From: Coptis chinensis
Lineage: Eukaryota > Streptophyta > Magnoliopsida > Ranunculales > Ranunculaceae
Direction of reading: 5' to 3'
Assembly (NCBI GenBank): GCA_015680905.1
Contig: CM027383.1
Span: 37,074,501 to 37,138,500, forward strand
Length of the DNA stretch: 64,000 bases
This document shows, piece after piece, positions 11,944-23,570 of the stretch. Position 1 is the stretch's first letter. Each line of letters starts with the position of its first letter. The notes under the pieces are model-generated. The model was not told where the DNA came from, ran no database searches, and saw nothing but the letters and a program-made list of their open reading frames with translations. The position numbers were made by a program, and so were the translations under genes.

Positions 11944-12063
11944 GTTGATTACTTTGTTCTCATCTTGGTCGGAGGAGTGATGTCTCCTGTTGTGCGTTGA
12001 CCGACCTGGAGACTTAGATCATCGAGTTGATCTGCTCCTACTTCTGTTTCTGTTGTTGGCAAG

Positions 12064-13261
12064 TCATTCATTATTGCGGCTCCTACTTCTGTGGCATTTG
12101 GCGTCCAGCTTGTGCCTCAGATCGCTTTCTGGCAAGAACTCTTTTAATTTTCCTTCCTCCACTAGGTCTTGGAGGTAGTGTTTGAGGCTCCAGCAATCAC
12201 TAGTGTCGTGGTGGTGGAGTTTTTGGAAATGGCAGTATGGACGCTCTTGTATGGCTATCACCTTGTTGATGTTTGGTTTGAAGTATGGTGTTGTATATAT
12301 TTTCTTCAGATTTGACTTGGCATCCTGGAGAAGTTGGAGAATTCCCTCTTTGTGTATGAGGGTTTGCTGGCGTTGGATCTTTTGTTGTTGCTTGAATATT
12401 GTTTGCTTTCCTTGGGGTTTGGCTCATTGCTAACTGTGAGAACCTCTTTGCCTTTCCGCTTGGCCATCCACTCTTCGTATTTGATGTATTTGTCGACTCT
12501 GTGATACAGGTTGGCTGAGGTGTCGGCTTTGTTGCGCATAAGGGACCTTGCTAGGTCGGAGTCGTCCAAGAGGGCGTTTGTGAACGCAGAAATTACAAAA
12601 CCGTCACTGAGTCCTGACTCCAGCAAGAGGAGGTCCTTCTTAAAACGTCCTAGGAAGGCTCGGATCGTTTCGCCATGAGCTTGCTTGAGCTGAAACAAGG
12701 AGTCAGTCGGTGGCGCTTCTTTTACATTATTGAGCGAAGCTCTGCTACAAACTTCTCGGTAAAAAATTTGTTGAAGTTGTTGATTGAATCTGGAGGGAGT
12801 GTGTAAAACTAGTCTATTGCTCCGTCCTTTAAACTGGCTAGAAAAAGTTTGCACTTCAGGTAGTCGTAGTCTGGATGGCTGTAGAGTGCAAGGATTTGAC
12901 TGAAGCGGGCTACGCGCTCGCCTAGGCATGAAGTATCATCGTACAGTGGGAACTTTGGTTGGATGAACTCTGAAAGAGGTTGTTTGTCTCGGATGTCTTG
13001 GATGAATGGTGATGCTTTGTACGTCTCTAGCATCTTCTGAGCGATTTGGATCACGCTGGCTCTTTCGCTTAACTTCTCTAGTTTTTGCGCGAAGTATTCT
13101 AAATGCTGATTGGTGGTGTTGGTTAGGGCTGCAACAGTGTTGTGCTCCCCGGCTTCTGTGGTGCCATTATTGGCGTTGGAGTTAGCATGTTCTCGCATTG
13201 CCTGGTTTTCTTGTTGCAAAGTGATGAAGGATTCTTGGAGTGTCCTCATCTGGTCTGCCAA
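12064..13261 (-). mobile_element. Tat gag and zinc-finger region (fossil)
   Basis: The N-terminal part shows IQPKFPLYDDTSCLGERVA, then ALYSHPDYDYLKCKLFLASL. Later come LFQLKQAHGETIRAFLGRFK and the CH-type finger region RPYCHFQKLHHHDTSDCWSL, which precedes protease in Tat polyproteins. The pieces overlap in different frames and do not form one reading frame. Confidence 0.7.
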
Positions 13262-13366
13262 TGCTTGTAGGTTGGGCTCTATTGTGATTTTTCTGACCAG
13301 CTTCGTGGGCTTTAGAAAAGAGTGGTTGTTCTTTTCTTAAGGAAACGAACTAGCAGACGGCGCCAA

Positions 13367-13795
13367 TGTAGATGTTGGTTATTTTGGGACTACGACCTGA
13401 TGATTTGTTGGATAGGAAGTAGCTGCACTCTTATTGGGATAAGAGTTGCCTACGTATCAAGTTTCTCAGGGTAAACTTGAATCAAGTCTTCCTAGTTCAT
13501 CTCTCTCTATTTATAGATGTGTGTTTGAACCGTTATGGGTTGCAGATCCATCTTGTATGCTATCTTGATGATTCGCCATTACTCTGCTGTTACAAAGTAA
13601 ATGACTCCTTGATTGTTGCATTGACTGAGCTCCAGGATTGCACTAGTTGATATCTTTCCATGAATGGCTGTAACTGCTGCTGGTAACGACCTGGGTGTTG
13701 GGTCATTAGTCGATCTGATGTTGTGGGACGAGCTGAAGTAAGACGTCCTGCCTTGTGGACACGTGCTCTGTAGTATAGAACGGAGGGTACTTACA
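13367..13795 (-). mobile_element. LTR of the Tat fragment
   Basis: The 429-bp segment has TG..CA ends (TGTAGATG at 13367; GTACTTACA ending 13795). It is followed, on the minus strand, by TGGCGCCGTCTGCTAGTTCG at about 13346-13365, a primer site of the type seen in Tat elements. The outer edge abuts Harbinger sequence. Confidence 0.7.
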
Positions 13796-13848
13796 AGGTG
13801 TAAAAATTCCACTCTATACGGTTTACACCCCCCTTGGAGATGCCCTTA

Positions 13849-14288
13849 ATTGCCTTAGAAACTCACTGAAGTTCAATATACATGCATGCTATGTATAATT
13901 GTATATTGAGTTTGTGAATTGCGTTGGGCATGGATAATCTTAGTATGTTTGATGTTGTTAGTTCTTAGTTGGCTAAAAACAAACAAACTATATCATGTCT
14001 TCGAGAGACTAGAGCCAATCACCTGTCAGTAAAATCAGAAAGGCAACTAGGCAAAAACCATGGAAAATCTTGACTTCCTATACTACCCCTATAAAATACA
14101 AAATGAAAAAGAGAGAACGTGCGGTGCTGGATTTCCTGCTCCCCCTTGTTCTTTCATCGAGAGGAAAATCAACAGTATTCAAGCCATAGCCCACTGTTTT
14201 GAGCAACACTACAAATTTTGATTTAGTTAGAAATACAAGTAGCCTTTCATTAATCACTGTTATTAGTAGACAGTAGTAGTTGAAATCA
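13849..14288. other. No gene recognised
   Basis: Non-coding sequence between the Harbinger right flank and the MULE left terminus; nothing identifiable beyond AT-rich spacer. Confidence 0.5.
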
Positions 14289-14375
14289 GGGAGTAACTCT
14301 CAAGGACAAAAATGCCGAAAAAGTAACTCTCAAGGACACCTTTTTATTTTTGTAACTCTCAAGGACCGGGTAGAT
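14289..14375 (+). repeat. MULE left terminal repeat, three units
   Basis: Three units about 30 bp apart share TAACTCTCAAGGAC: GAGTAACTCTCAAGGACAAA at 14291, AAGTAACTCTCAAGGACACC at 14321, and TTGTAACTCTCAAGGACCGG near 14354. The first pairs with the outermost unit of the right end. Confidence 0.8.
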
Positions 14376-14488
14376 GAAAGTTCAAGTATACCCTTGACAC
14401 AAAATAAAAAACTGATCGGGTAGATGAAATGTCAAGTATACCCCTGACGCGAAATAATTAACGGCCCGGTCCAGACGAAACGACCTGG

Positions 14489-15380
14489 TGTATTTAGTAT
14501 GAACATTCAATGTTCATAGTCCTTTGGGTATGAACATTCAATGTTCATAGTCCTTGGGTATGAATATTGATTGGGTATGAACATGCGATGTTCATAGTGA
14601 ACATTCAATGTTCACAGTCCTTGGGTATGAACATTGATTAGGTATGAACATTCAATGTTCATAGTCCTTTATGAACATTCAATATTCATACATGAACATT
14701 CAATGTTTATCCATACATGAACATTGAATGTTTATAGTCTTTTGGGTATGGACATTGAATGTTCATAGTCCTTGGTCCTTTGGGTATGAACATTGATTAG
14801 GTATGAACATTAAATGTTCATAGTGGGTATGAACATTAAATGTTCATAGTGAACATTCAATGTTCATAGTCTTTGGGTATGAATATTGATTGAATATGAA
14901 CATTCAATGTTCATAGTCCTTTGGGTATGAACATTCGATGTTCATAGTCATTGGTCTTTTGGATATGAACATTGATTGGGTATGAACATTGAATGTTCAT
15001 ACATAAACATTCAATGTTCATAGTCCTTGGGTATGAACATTCAATGTTTATAGTCCTTTGGGTATGAACATTCAATGTTTATACATGAACATGAAATGTT
15101 CATAGTCCTTGGGTATGAACATTGAGTGGGTATGAACATTCGATGTTCATATTCCAAGGACTATGAACATTCAATGTTTGAATGTTCATAGTCCTTGGGT
15201 ATGAACATTGATTGGGTATGAACATTGAATGTTCATAGTCCTTTTGGTATGAACATCCATTGTTCATAGTCTTTGGGAGATGAACAATCAATGTTCATAG
15301 TCCTTGGGTATGAACATTGAATTGTGTATGAACAATTGATGTTCATACCTTTGTGTATGAACAATGGATGTTCATACCCA
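14489..15380. repeat. Palindromic 21-mer cluster 1 (upstream of Ulp1 gene A)
   Basis: About 26 copies by eye of TATGAACA-N5-TGTTCATA. The centre is mostly TTCAA or TTGAA, which makes the whole 21-mer an almost perfect palindrome. Copies are separated by linkers such as AGTCCTTTGGG and GATTGGG. Some copies are half sites (GGTATGAACATTGATTGGG). It lies between the MULE left end and the promoter region of gene A. Confidence 0.9.
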
Positions 15381-15394
15381 ATAAATATAGGATA

Positions 15395-15574
15395 TTATGT
15401 GTCACGTCCTAAATAAACGGTTTCGTGTCCAATTATTAATACGGTTCCAACTACTCTTTTTGCACACATTTCCAAAAAACAACGAAACCAAAAAGAAAAC
15501 TAACACAAACAGTAAAACCCTAGATTCATTTTTAAACCAAAATTGTCTCCAAAATCAAAATCAAAATATATCAA
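15395..15574 (+). promoter_or_regulatory. 5' flank of Ulp1 gene A, homologous to that of gene B
   Basis: The 180 bp before the start codon of gene A align by eye with 21425-21596 before gene B. Both share TTATGTGTC, then ACACATTTC(C/G)AAAAAA, AAACCAAAA and an AAACCCTA(G/T)ATT block. No TATA box stands out. The similarity suggests the two genes were duplicated together with their promoters. Confidence 0.5.
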
Positions 15575-15939
15575 ATGGACAAAAATGTGTGCAATAAGAA
15601 TTGCAATAAGCCTAGGAATGAGAACGACATTTACTGTGAAGAACACAAACAAGAAATATCAAATGTCATACAAATTATTGTAAATGATACGGTTGAAGAA
15701 AAAGTTGGAGGAGATTAGGAGGATAGAACAAAAGAAGTAGTTGTTGAGAGTGAAGATGACGAGAAAACAAATACTGATGATGAAGATGGAAATGCAGAAG
15801 AAGAAGAAAAATAAGAAAAAGAAGAACAAGGAAAAGAAGAAGAACAAGAAGAACAAAAGGAAGAAGAAGATGAAGAACAAGAAGAAGATATAAAGGTTTT
15901 TTTTTTTTAATTTTTGTTTTTATTTTTTGAAATAAAGTG

Positions 15940-16275
15940 GTATGAACAATGAGTGTTCATACGTCTATTTTTGCATATTAGGATTTGAATATGTTAGGAC
16001 CGCGTAGAATAGGAAATAGGCATGAACTTTCATTGTTCATACTCATATTAGACTATGAATACTCATATTCATGTAGTATAGCATGATATTAAATATGTAT
16101 AAATACTGATTTTTCATAACTTTGTTTTGCATGTTAGGATTTGAATGCTGGAAATCAAGAAGCACATCAACAACAAGATGGAGGAGAAGATGATTTGGAG
16201 GTTCCAATAAAGGTACATTTACATTAGTGATTACTCAAAACTCTGTATGAACATTAATTGTTCATAGTCCCTGGG
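15940..16275. repeat. Palindromic 21-mers, cluster 2 (introns of gene A)
   Basis: Three scattered copies: TATGAACA..TGTTCATA near 15940 and a weaker one near 16022 in the first intron, and one near 16241 in the second intron of gene A. Confidence 0.8.
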
Positions 16276-17427
16276 TATGAACATCGATTTCATCCCTTTA
16301 CAATAACAAAACTATGTTTATAATTTGCATGTTTAACCTTCAATTATTTGCAGTCCTTAATCCGAGGAAGGACGAAAAGAAATATGGAGAAGAAGAAGAA
16401 AGTCGATAAGTCCCCTGTGAGTAGATTTGTAAGTAGAAAGTTATCTTTGAGATCTAATGTACCAAACAAAAAATTATGTTTGAGGTCTGCATAAAAAAAA
16501 AGGAAACCGAGTCGAGCAACGCTGCCGTCCAATCTAAAAAACTTAAGACAAAGAATACTAGTAAAAGGAAGGTTGTGCTCAAGAAAACTAATAAAAGGAA
16601 GGGTGTGGTCAAGAAAAATAGGAAAGAGAAGGTGGTAGAAGAGAAGGAAGATGAGGAAGATGAGAAGGAGAATGTTAAAGGTACCATAGTAGCACCTGTG
16701 CAGCTGCGAAGTACCTTCTCACACATGATAAGTTTGGTACAAAAACTCAAAGAAGTGGGGATTCCAAAAAAACATGTCAATGAAATGAAGAAGACACCCT
16801 TCTGGTTTATGTTTGATGTATTATACAATTGTGGGATTGTTGAAGGAAACAAATTTAAGCCAAACAAAGAAATATTCTATCTCTTGGACAATTTCAAATC
16901 AGAACCTAAGGAGGCATTTGAGATTGGTAAGAGAATGGTAAAGCTAACTGTAGAGGAGGTTAGTCTCATGTTTGGGCTGCCTATCACAGAGACTTTGGTG
17001 CAATTAAATAGGACTGTTGGAGATGATGAAAAGAAAACCAACTTCATTAAAAACTACTTTGGTGATGCCAACACCAGGTATTCCAAGTCTCATGTTGAAG
17101 ATGGCATAATGAGGACTTTGGCAACCACTGATGAGCAATCAGCTGAAGATTTTGCAAATCTGATGTCGCTTTTCATGTTGGTTATATGTTTCTTCACCAA
17201 TACCAATTACAGAGCATCATGGCCATTGATCAAGGCTGTTGACAGATTGGATACACTTAGAAGTCTGTCTTGGCCAACTGCCATACACAAGGAATTAATT
17301 GATGCTACCATTGAATACAAAGAAGCAAAAAAATAGACAATCAATGGATGCACTATAATGTTTTTGGTATATTTCTTTAACTCAATATCTTTAATTTATG
17401 GTTGTTTGTCTGTTTTTATAACAATTG

Positions 17428-18185
17428 GTGGGTATGAACACTCAATGTTCATAGCTATTGGTGGATATGAACAACCAATGTTCATACATGGATACCTATT
17501 GGTGGATAGCTAACGCTGGGTATGAACAATCCATGTTCATAGCTATTTGGTGGGTATGAACAATGAATGTTCATACATAAATACCTATTGGTAGCTATGA
17601 ACAACCAATGTTCATAGCTATTGGTGGATATGAACACTCATTGTTCATATCAATTGGTTGATATGAACAATGAGTGTTCATATATGGATACCTATTGGTG
17701 GGTATGAACAACCAATGTTCATAGCTATTGGTGGGTATGAACACTCAATGTTCATAGCTATTGGTGGATATGAACAACCAATGTTCATACATGGATTCCT
17801 ATTGGTGGATAGCTAATGCTGGGTATGAACAATCCATGTTCATAGCTATTTGGTGGGTATGAACAATGAATGTTCATACATAAATACCTATTGGTAGCTA
17901 TGAACAACCAATGTTCATAGCTATTAGTGGGTATGAACACTCAATGTTCGTAGCTATTGGTGGATATGAACAACCAATGTTCATATATGGATTCCTATTG
18001 GTGGATAGCTAATGCTGGGTATGAACAATCCATGTTCATAACTATTTGGTGAGTATGAACAATGAATGTTCATACATAAATACCTATTGGTGGCTATGAA
18101 CAACCAATGTTCATAGCTATTGGTGGTTATGAACACTCAATGTTTATAGCTATTGGTGGATATGAACAGCCAATATTCATTATCT
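17428..18185. repeat. Palindromic 21-mer cluster 3 with higher-order repeats
   Basis: About 20 copies with centres ACCAA, CTCAA, ATCCA and ATGAA in a recurring order, linked by CTATTGGTGG. Whole blocks are duplicated: the GCTGGGTATGAACAATCC segment recurs at about 17518, 17821 and 18017. The cluster fills the intron of gene A between its N-terminal-domain exon and the next exon. Confidence 0.9.
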
Positions 18186-19454
18186 ATTATTAGGTTATGA
18201 ACATTTATTGTTTTAATGTTTTAGTTTATTGGTGTGTGAACTAATATGGCTTTCGTCATGTGCATTACAATTTTGGTTTTGTGAGCACTCTGTACTCATC
18301 AAGAAGGTAGAGAACCATGAAACCAAATTCCTGAGGTGTGCAAGGTGAAATTTGAAGACCTTACTTGATGCGTTCCGAAAGACACCAATAACAGAAATAG
18401 CTGCAAGTCAGATTGTTGTTGATGCTGAAGTAGCAACGGAGGATGAAAATACTTTACTTCATGACATGTATAGTGATTTAGTCACAAATCATGAAATAAC
18501 AGTCCAGTCTACTATAGAAAACATTGATGCATTGAAAATGGAGAACAAAGAACTGAAGGAGAGGGCCATTGAGCTTGAAAAGCAAATTATGTCTTCCAGA
18601 GATGAAATGGAAAAGTTAAAGGCAAAGTTAAAGGAGCAGCAAGAGAGGGATATGTCTGATAAGGTTGAATTGCAACCTAATGAAGTAATGGATGAAGTCC
18701 ACCTACCGAAAGAAGTGCAGCAGGGGCATCCTGATGAAGTCACGGATGCAGTCCACCCAGCTGAAGTGCAGCAGGGGCATTCTGACGAAGTGGCAACTGA
18801 AGTAACGAATGAAGTCCACCCACTTAAAGAAGTGCAGCAGGGGGATCCTGATGAAGTCACAGATGCAGTCCACCCGGCTGAAGTGCATTAGGGGCCTTCT
18901 GACAAAGTCACAACTGATGAAGTTCAACAGAGTAAGTATGTCGGAGAAGCCTTTGATGGTCCATCATTTGATCTTCGCGTAACCTTGTCACCTCCAGATA
19001 AAGATGAGGATAAGGATGTCGAGGGAGCCAAGAAACATTGCTCACTTGTAAAGCGAGTCAAGGAAAATAAAGAAAGGAGAAGTAAAGTGATTGGTGAGGA
19101 TTTCACTGGTGATGGGCGAAAAAAAAAGAAAGGTGACACTGGCAAAGGGACTCTTGTTGATGACAGTACTGTTCGCCCTATGCTTGACCTGAAGACATGT
19201 CGATACTATATGGGTTTGGAAGAAACCCATCAAGAAGTCATTGACACGTTCTTTAAAATTGCGGACAATGGGTAAGTTTAAGATACCATAAAATAATATT
19301 TTGAGTAAATATCTTGTTTGACTAATGGTTATTTCTTATGATTTTTGAAGAGCTATTGCTTGGTCAAATGGAGCATTACAAATTCAAGGTGTTCTAGTTG
19401 AAGATATTCTCTTTGATAGAGAAATTGATCACCAGGTATTTTTTATTCATACCA

Positions 19455-19692
19455 CAATTGGACTATGAACAATTATTGTTCATAATCTTTAGCTATGAAC
19501 ACTCATTGTTCATACCCACAATTCGACTATGAACAATGATTGTTCATAGTCTTTAACTATGGACACTCATTGTTCATACTCCAACAATGGGTATGAACAA
19601 TCATTGTTCATACTCCAGCAACTTGCCAAGAATCTTGTAGCTATAATTAACCTTAGACAATTGGACTATAAACATTTTTTGTTCATAGTCAT
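19455..19692. repeat. Palindromic 21-mer cluster 4
   Basis: About six copies, mainly with centres ATTAT, ATCAT or CTCAT, in the gene A intron 19436-19740. Confidence 0.85.
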
Positions 19693-20324
19693 AAACTATT
19701 TATGTGATGCCAATTTAAAATAAACTTATCCATTCAACATGTCATCGACTGGTGGACGATAGAACTTCAACAGAGGAAGACTGGAAATACAGAGACTTGT
19801 TTAGTATCTGCAAACTCTAAGGTGAATTTTTTATTACAAAAAAATATTGTTTCATTTATTATTATTGTCACATTCTTATTATTTCACACAATTGTTGACA
19901 CAGAGATTGTTAGAAGAAGTAGGTTTGGAATCCATATTGAAGAGCATCGACTTCTCTTTGAAATTCATTGCCATTCCAATTCATTCGGACAATCATTGGA
20001 CTCTTCTTGTGTTGGAGTTGGTGGAGGGACAACAAGCAAGATGGTATTACTTCAACTCCCTAAGCCACACAAAAAAAGGGTTGGAAGTTGCAAAAGAATT
20101 GGTGAGTTCGACAATAAACACTTAAATTACATAAAATTTTTTATGTTGAAATATAAAGAAATAACTTATTGTAATTTTGCAAAAGAAGGTACTAGTTCAG
20201 TCAATAAACAATCTTATCACAAAGGGGGATTTGAAAATCCAGTCTGTCAATAATAAAGGAAGAATTCTTTCACCAAAATGTCCTCAGCAAAACAATAGGT
20301 AATTATTTATTTACAACCTGTGTT

Positions 20325-20520
20325 ACATGTGTGAACTTTGATTGTTCATACCTATTGGGTATGAACAATGAGTGTTCATACCTCATATAGCTATGAACAT
20401 TAGTTGTTCATGCCTCAGATAGGTATGAAAAATTATGAATAGAATGACTTTTCATGCATCAAATAGCTATGAACAATCATAGTTCATACCCATAGGAACT
20501 ATGAATAATATTTGTTTATA
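20325..20520. repeat. Palindromic 21-mer cluster 5
   Basis: About five copies, some degenerate, in the last intron of gene A (20299-20587). The matching intron of gene B has none. Confidence 0.8.
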
Positions 20521-20969
20521 CACCAATACATATGAATACTATGATTCCTCATATTTTAGCACTAATTGTGTATTCTCTAAATTGCAGCGTTGATTGTGGC
20601 ATTCATGTGTGCAAAATGATGGAAATTTTGTATGAACAAGATTATATGGATTTCTCTCAATTGATAAATGAAGAGGAAAAACAAAACTTGCGCCCTCACA
20701 TTGCATGTAGAATGCTTTCAGACTTGCCGAGAAGCTGGAGTAAAGATGATCATGATTTTCAGGAAAATTTTAGAAAGGCAATGTTTGTTGAATGAATGTG
20801 AGATTTTAAAAAGGAAATGTTTACTGAATGAATGTGATGAAGGCAAAAAACAATCTATTTTGTGGTGTGTTTTGTGCATAATGATATTTTGTTTATGAAA
20901 GTTAAATATTGGTGTTATTAATGTGTTATCTTATTATTATTTATAACTAATTTTCATTATATTTATATC

Positions 20970-21395
20970 CTTGTTCATAACTGATGTTCATATTTGTGGA
21001 TATGAACAATTATTGTTCATACCTGGTTAAAGGTATGAACAATGAGTGTTCATATCTCCAATAGGTATGAACAATCAATGTTCATATTATTTTCTTTAAG
21101 CAGGTATGAACACTCATTGTTCATACCCTCAATTACGAACATTAGCTATGAACAATAAGTGTTCATACCTATTGGAGCTATGAACAATGATCCAATAGGT
21201 ATGAACATTGATCCAGTTATGAACATGGATTGTTCATACCTATTTGGGAGTATGAAAATTCACTGTTCATACATCAAACATAAGCAATCATTGTTCATGA
21301 CTACTTTGATTTCAAATATAGTTGAACAATCATTGTTCATACCTCAACATGTGAAAAGACATTGAGCTATGAACATTGATTGTTCATACTTACGC
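20970..21395. repeat. Palindromic 21-mer cluster 6 (between the Ulp1 genes)
   Basis: About ten copies with centres ATTAT, ATGAG, ATCAA, CTCAT and TTGAT, in the 0.8 kb between gene A and gene B. Confidence 0.85.
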
Positions 21396-22029
21396 ATACA
21401 TGTGAAAAGACATAATTACCCTCAAAAGCGGTTTTGAGTGTTATGTGTCCATCATTTCTTGTTTTTACGATTTCAGTTACACACATTTCGAAAAAAAGAG
21501 CGCAAAGAAACCAAAACCGCAAACCAAACCCTATATTGATATCTTTTCTTACTTAACTCAAACAATACAACAAAATCAAAATCAAACCCAGTAAAAATGT
21601 CAAACTCACCATTTGAAACCGGCGAGAACTTGTGTGCAACGGAAAATTGCACGAATACTAGATTTGAAAACCAAGTTTATTGTCAAGAACACATCCAACA
21701 AATATCATCTGTTATTGACAATATTATGCTGGATGATTTGATGGAGGAACAAGGAGGAATTGCAACTACTGAGAATGATGATGAGAAAGCAGATAATTTT
21801 GTCCTTAAGAGCATAAAAGAAGTTGATGAGAAATCAGATGATGTTGGAGAAAATAAAGATGAAGAAGAACAACTACAACAAGAACCGGAGAAGAACAAGA
21901 AGAGGATGTACTAATAAAGGTACATTTTTTAGTATGAACAATGATTTTTTTTTTGCAATGATAGTTCATAACTCTGTTCCCTATGTTAGTGAATGTTAGT
22001 TTCTGCATGCATGTTGCACGGTAGGAAAT

Positions 22030-22420
22030 ATTAGTGTATGAACATTGAATGTTCATAGTCCTTGGGTATGAACATTGATTGGGTATGAACATTCAATGTT
22101 CATAGTCCTTTAGGTATGAACATTCGATGTTCATAGTACTTGGTCCTTTGGGTATGAACATTGACTGTTCATACATAAACATTCAATGTTTATAGTCCTT
22201 GGGTATGAACATTGATTGGGTATGAACATTAAATGTTCATAGTCCTTGGATATGAACATTCAATGTTCATAGTCCTTGGGTATGAACATTCAATGTTTAT
22301 ACATGAACATGAAATGTTTTTACATGAACATGAAATGTTCATAGTCCTTGGGTATGAACATTAAGTGGGTATGAACATTCGATGTTCATATTCTAAGGGT
22401 ATGAACATTCGATGTTCAGC
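22030..22420. repeat. Palindromic 21-mer cluster 7
   Basis: About twelve copies in the 5' intron region of gene B. Centres and AGTCCTTGGG linkers are like cluster 1 rather than the adjacent cluster 6. Confidence 0.85.
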
Positions 22421-23304
22421 CATTGATATATACTTTCCTAATTTTTTAATCTTGATATATGGCTTTTATTAATTTGCATAACTTAGCCCGTAGACAGAAG
22501 AAAAGGAAGGCAGTGCCAACCACTGATGCCGGTCAATCTGTTGCTAAAAAAGGAAAGGGAAATAAGGCAATGGAAGTGAAAAAGAAGAAAAAGGAGGAAA
22601 AGAAGGTAACTCAGCTGCGAAGTACCTTGTCTTTTATGATAGGTCTTGTAAGAAAACTCAAGCAGAGAGGCATTCCTGAAAAACATCTCCATGAAATGAA
22701 GAAGACGTCGTTTTGGTACATGTTTGATGCATTGTACAACAACATTATTGTAGAAAGAAACAAACCCAACAAGGAAATATTTTATATTCTAGACAATTTC
22801 ACTGTACCTGAGGAGGCATTTCAAATTGGAAAAAAGCTTGTCAAGTTCACTGTAGAAGAAGTCAGCCTAATGTTTGGAATTCCTATGACCGAGACAATGG
22901 TGCAGCTAAACCGGATTGTCGAAGCTGATAAACGAAAAACAAGGTTCATTTTGAAGTATTTTGGTGATGAGACCGTCCGATATACCAAGGCTCAAGTAGA
23001 AGATGGCATACAGAGGGCCTTAGATGACCCAGAAGAGCAACACGCAGCTAAAGATTTTGCAAGGCTGGTGTCTCTCTTCATGCTGACAACTTGCTTCCAC
23101 AAATGCCAACTACAGAATCTTGTGGCCATTGGTAATTGTTGTTGACAACTTGGATACATTTAGAAAGTTGTCTTGGCCAACAGCTATCCACAATGACCTA
23201 ATTGATGCAGCTAGAGAGCACAAAGTCAATAAGAAACTGACATTCAATGGCTGCACGATAATGTCTATGGTATTGTTTCTCCTTAATTTTTTTTTTCAAT
23301 TTGT

Positions 23305-23570
23305 AGGTATGAACATTGAATGTTGTTCATAACCTAGATGTTCATAGCCCTAGGGTATGAACATTCAATGTTCATAGTACTTTGGATATGAACATTGAAT
23401 GTTCATAGTCCTTCGGTATGAACATTGATTGGGTATGAACATTGAATGTTCATAGTACACTAGATATTAACATTCAATGTTCATATCCTAATGAACATTC
23501 AATGTTAATACATGGATAGGTATGAACACTAATTGTTCATATCTATTATTAGGGTATGAACATTGATTGT
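23305..23570. repeat. Palindromic 21-mer cluster 8
   Basis: About seven copies in the gene B intron that corresponds to the cluster 3 intron of gene A. Confidence 0.85.

Larger units (their letters stand above)
10718..13795 (-). mobile_element. Tat-lineage Ty3/gypsy retroelement, 5' fragment (fossil)
   Basis: Reading leftward on the minus strand: LTR (13367-13795), primer site (about 13346-13365), gag (12306-13261), zinc-finger region (12064-12261), protease region (11572-11943) and the beginning of reverse transcriptase (about 10718-10940). There is no RNase H, integrase or second LTR. Host Harbinger sequence resumes right after the reverse transcriptase motif DAYSGYN. The gag and protease sequences resemble the Tat lineage. 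It is an old, incomplete copy with many breaks, and age cannot be set from one LTR. Confidence 0.8.
10310..13845. mobile_element. PIF/Harbinger-like (Tourist-type) element, copy 1, with nested insertion
   Basis: The left end starts GGGCATCTCCAATGG and runs into GGTGTAAA. The right end is its near-perfect reverse complement, ending TTGGAGATGCCC at 13845. Each end is flanked by TTA (10307-10309 and 13846-13848), the 3-bp target duplication of PIF/Harbinger elements. Its own sequence amounts to about 460 bp (10310-10717 and 13796-13845) with no coding capacity, so it is a MITE-like non-autonomous element. The middle is occupied by a fragment of a Tat retroelement. Related copies lie at 47919-48848 and 48849-49490. 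Confidence 0.8.
15575..20795 (+). pseudogene. MULE-borne Ulp1/C48-type protease gene A (decayed)
   Basis: Ten exons can be proposed by pairing with gene B: 15575-15895, 16138-16212, 16354-16428, 16485-17366, about 18200-19271, 19351-19435, 19741-19821, 19904-20101, 20186-20298 and 20588-20795. Exon 1 has a C-x3-C-x10-C-x2-H motif and an acidic Glu-rich tract. Exon 4 has a basic region and a helical domain with EEVSLMFGLPITE. Exon 5 has EVQQGHPDEV-type repeats. Exons 8-10 form a Ulp1-like peptidase domain (IPIHSDNHWTLLVLEL, YYFNSL, CPQQNNSVDCGIHVC), the family that cleaves SUMO-like modifiers. His (DNHW), Gln (PQQN) and Cys (DCG) are present; the usual Asp is Asn. In-frame stops interrupt exon 1 twice, the end of exon 4 once and exon 5 twice, and the acceptor of exon 7 reads AT instead of AG. 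It is a pseudogene. Confidence 0.8.

Noticed and set aside
18489-18860. Minus-strand open frame with SSGCPCCTS repeats resembling a cysteine-rich protein
   Set aside because: It is the reverse strand of the EVQQG repeat exon of Ulp1 gene A.
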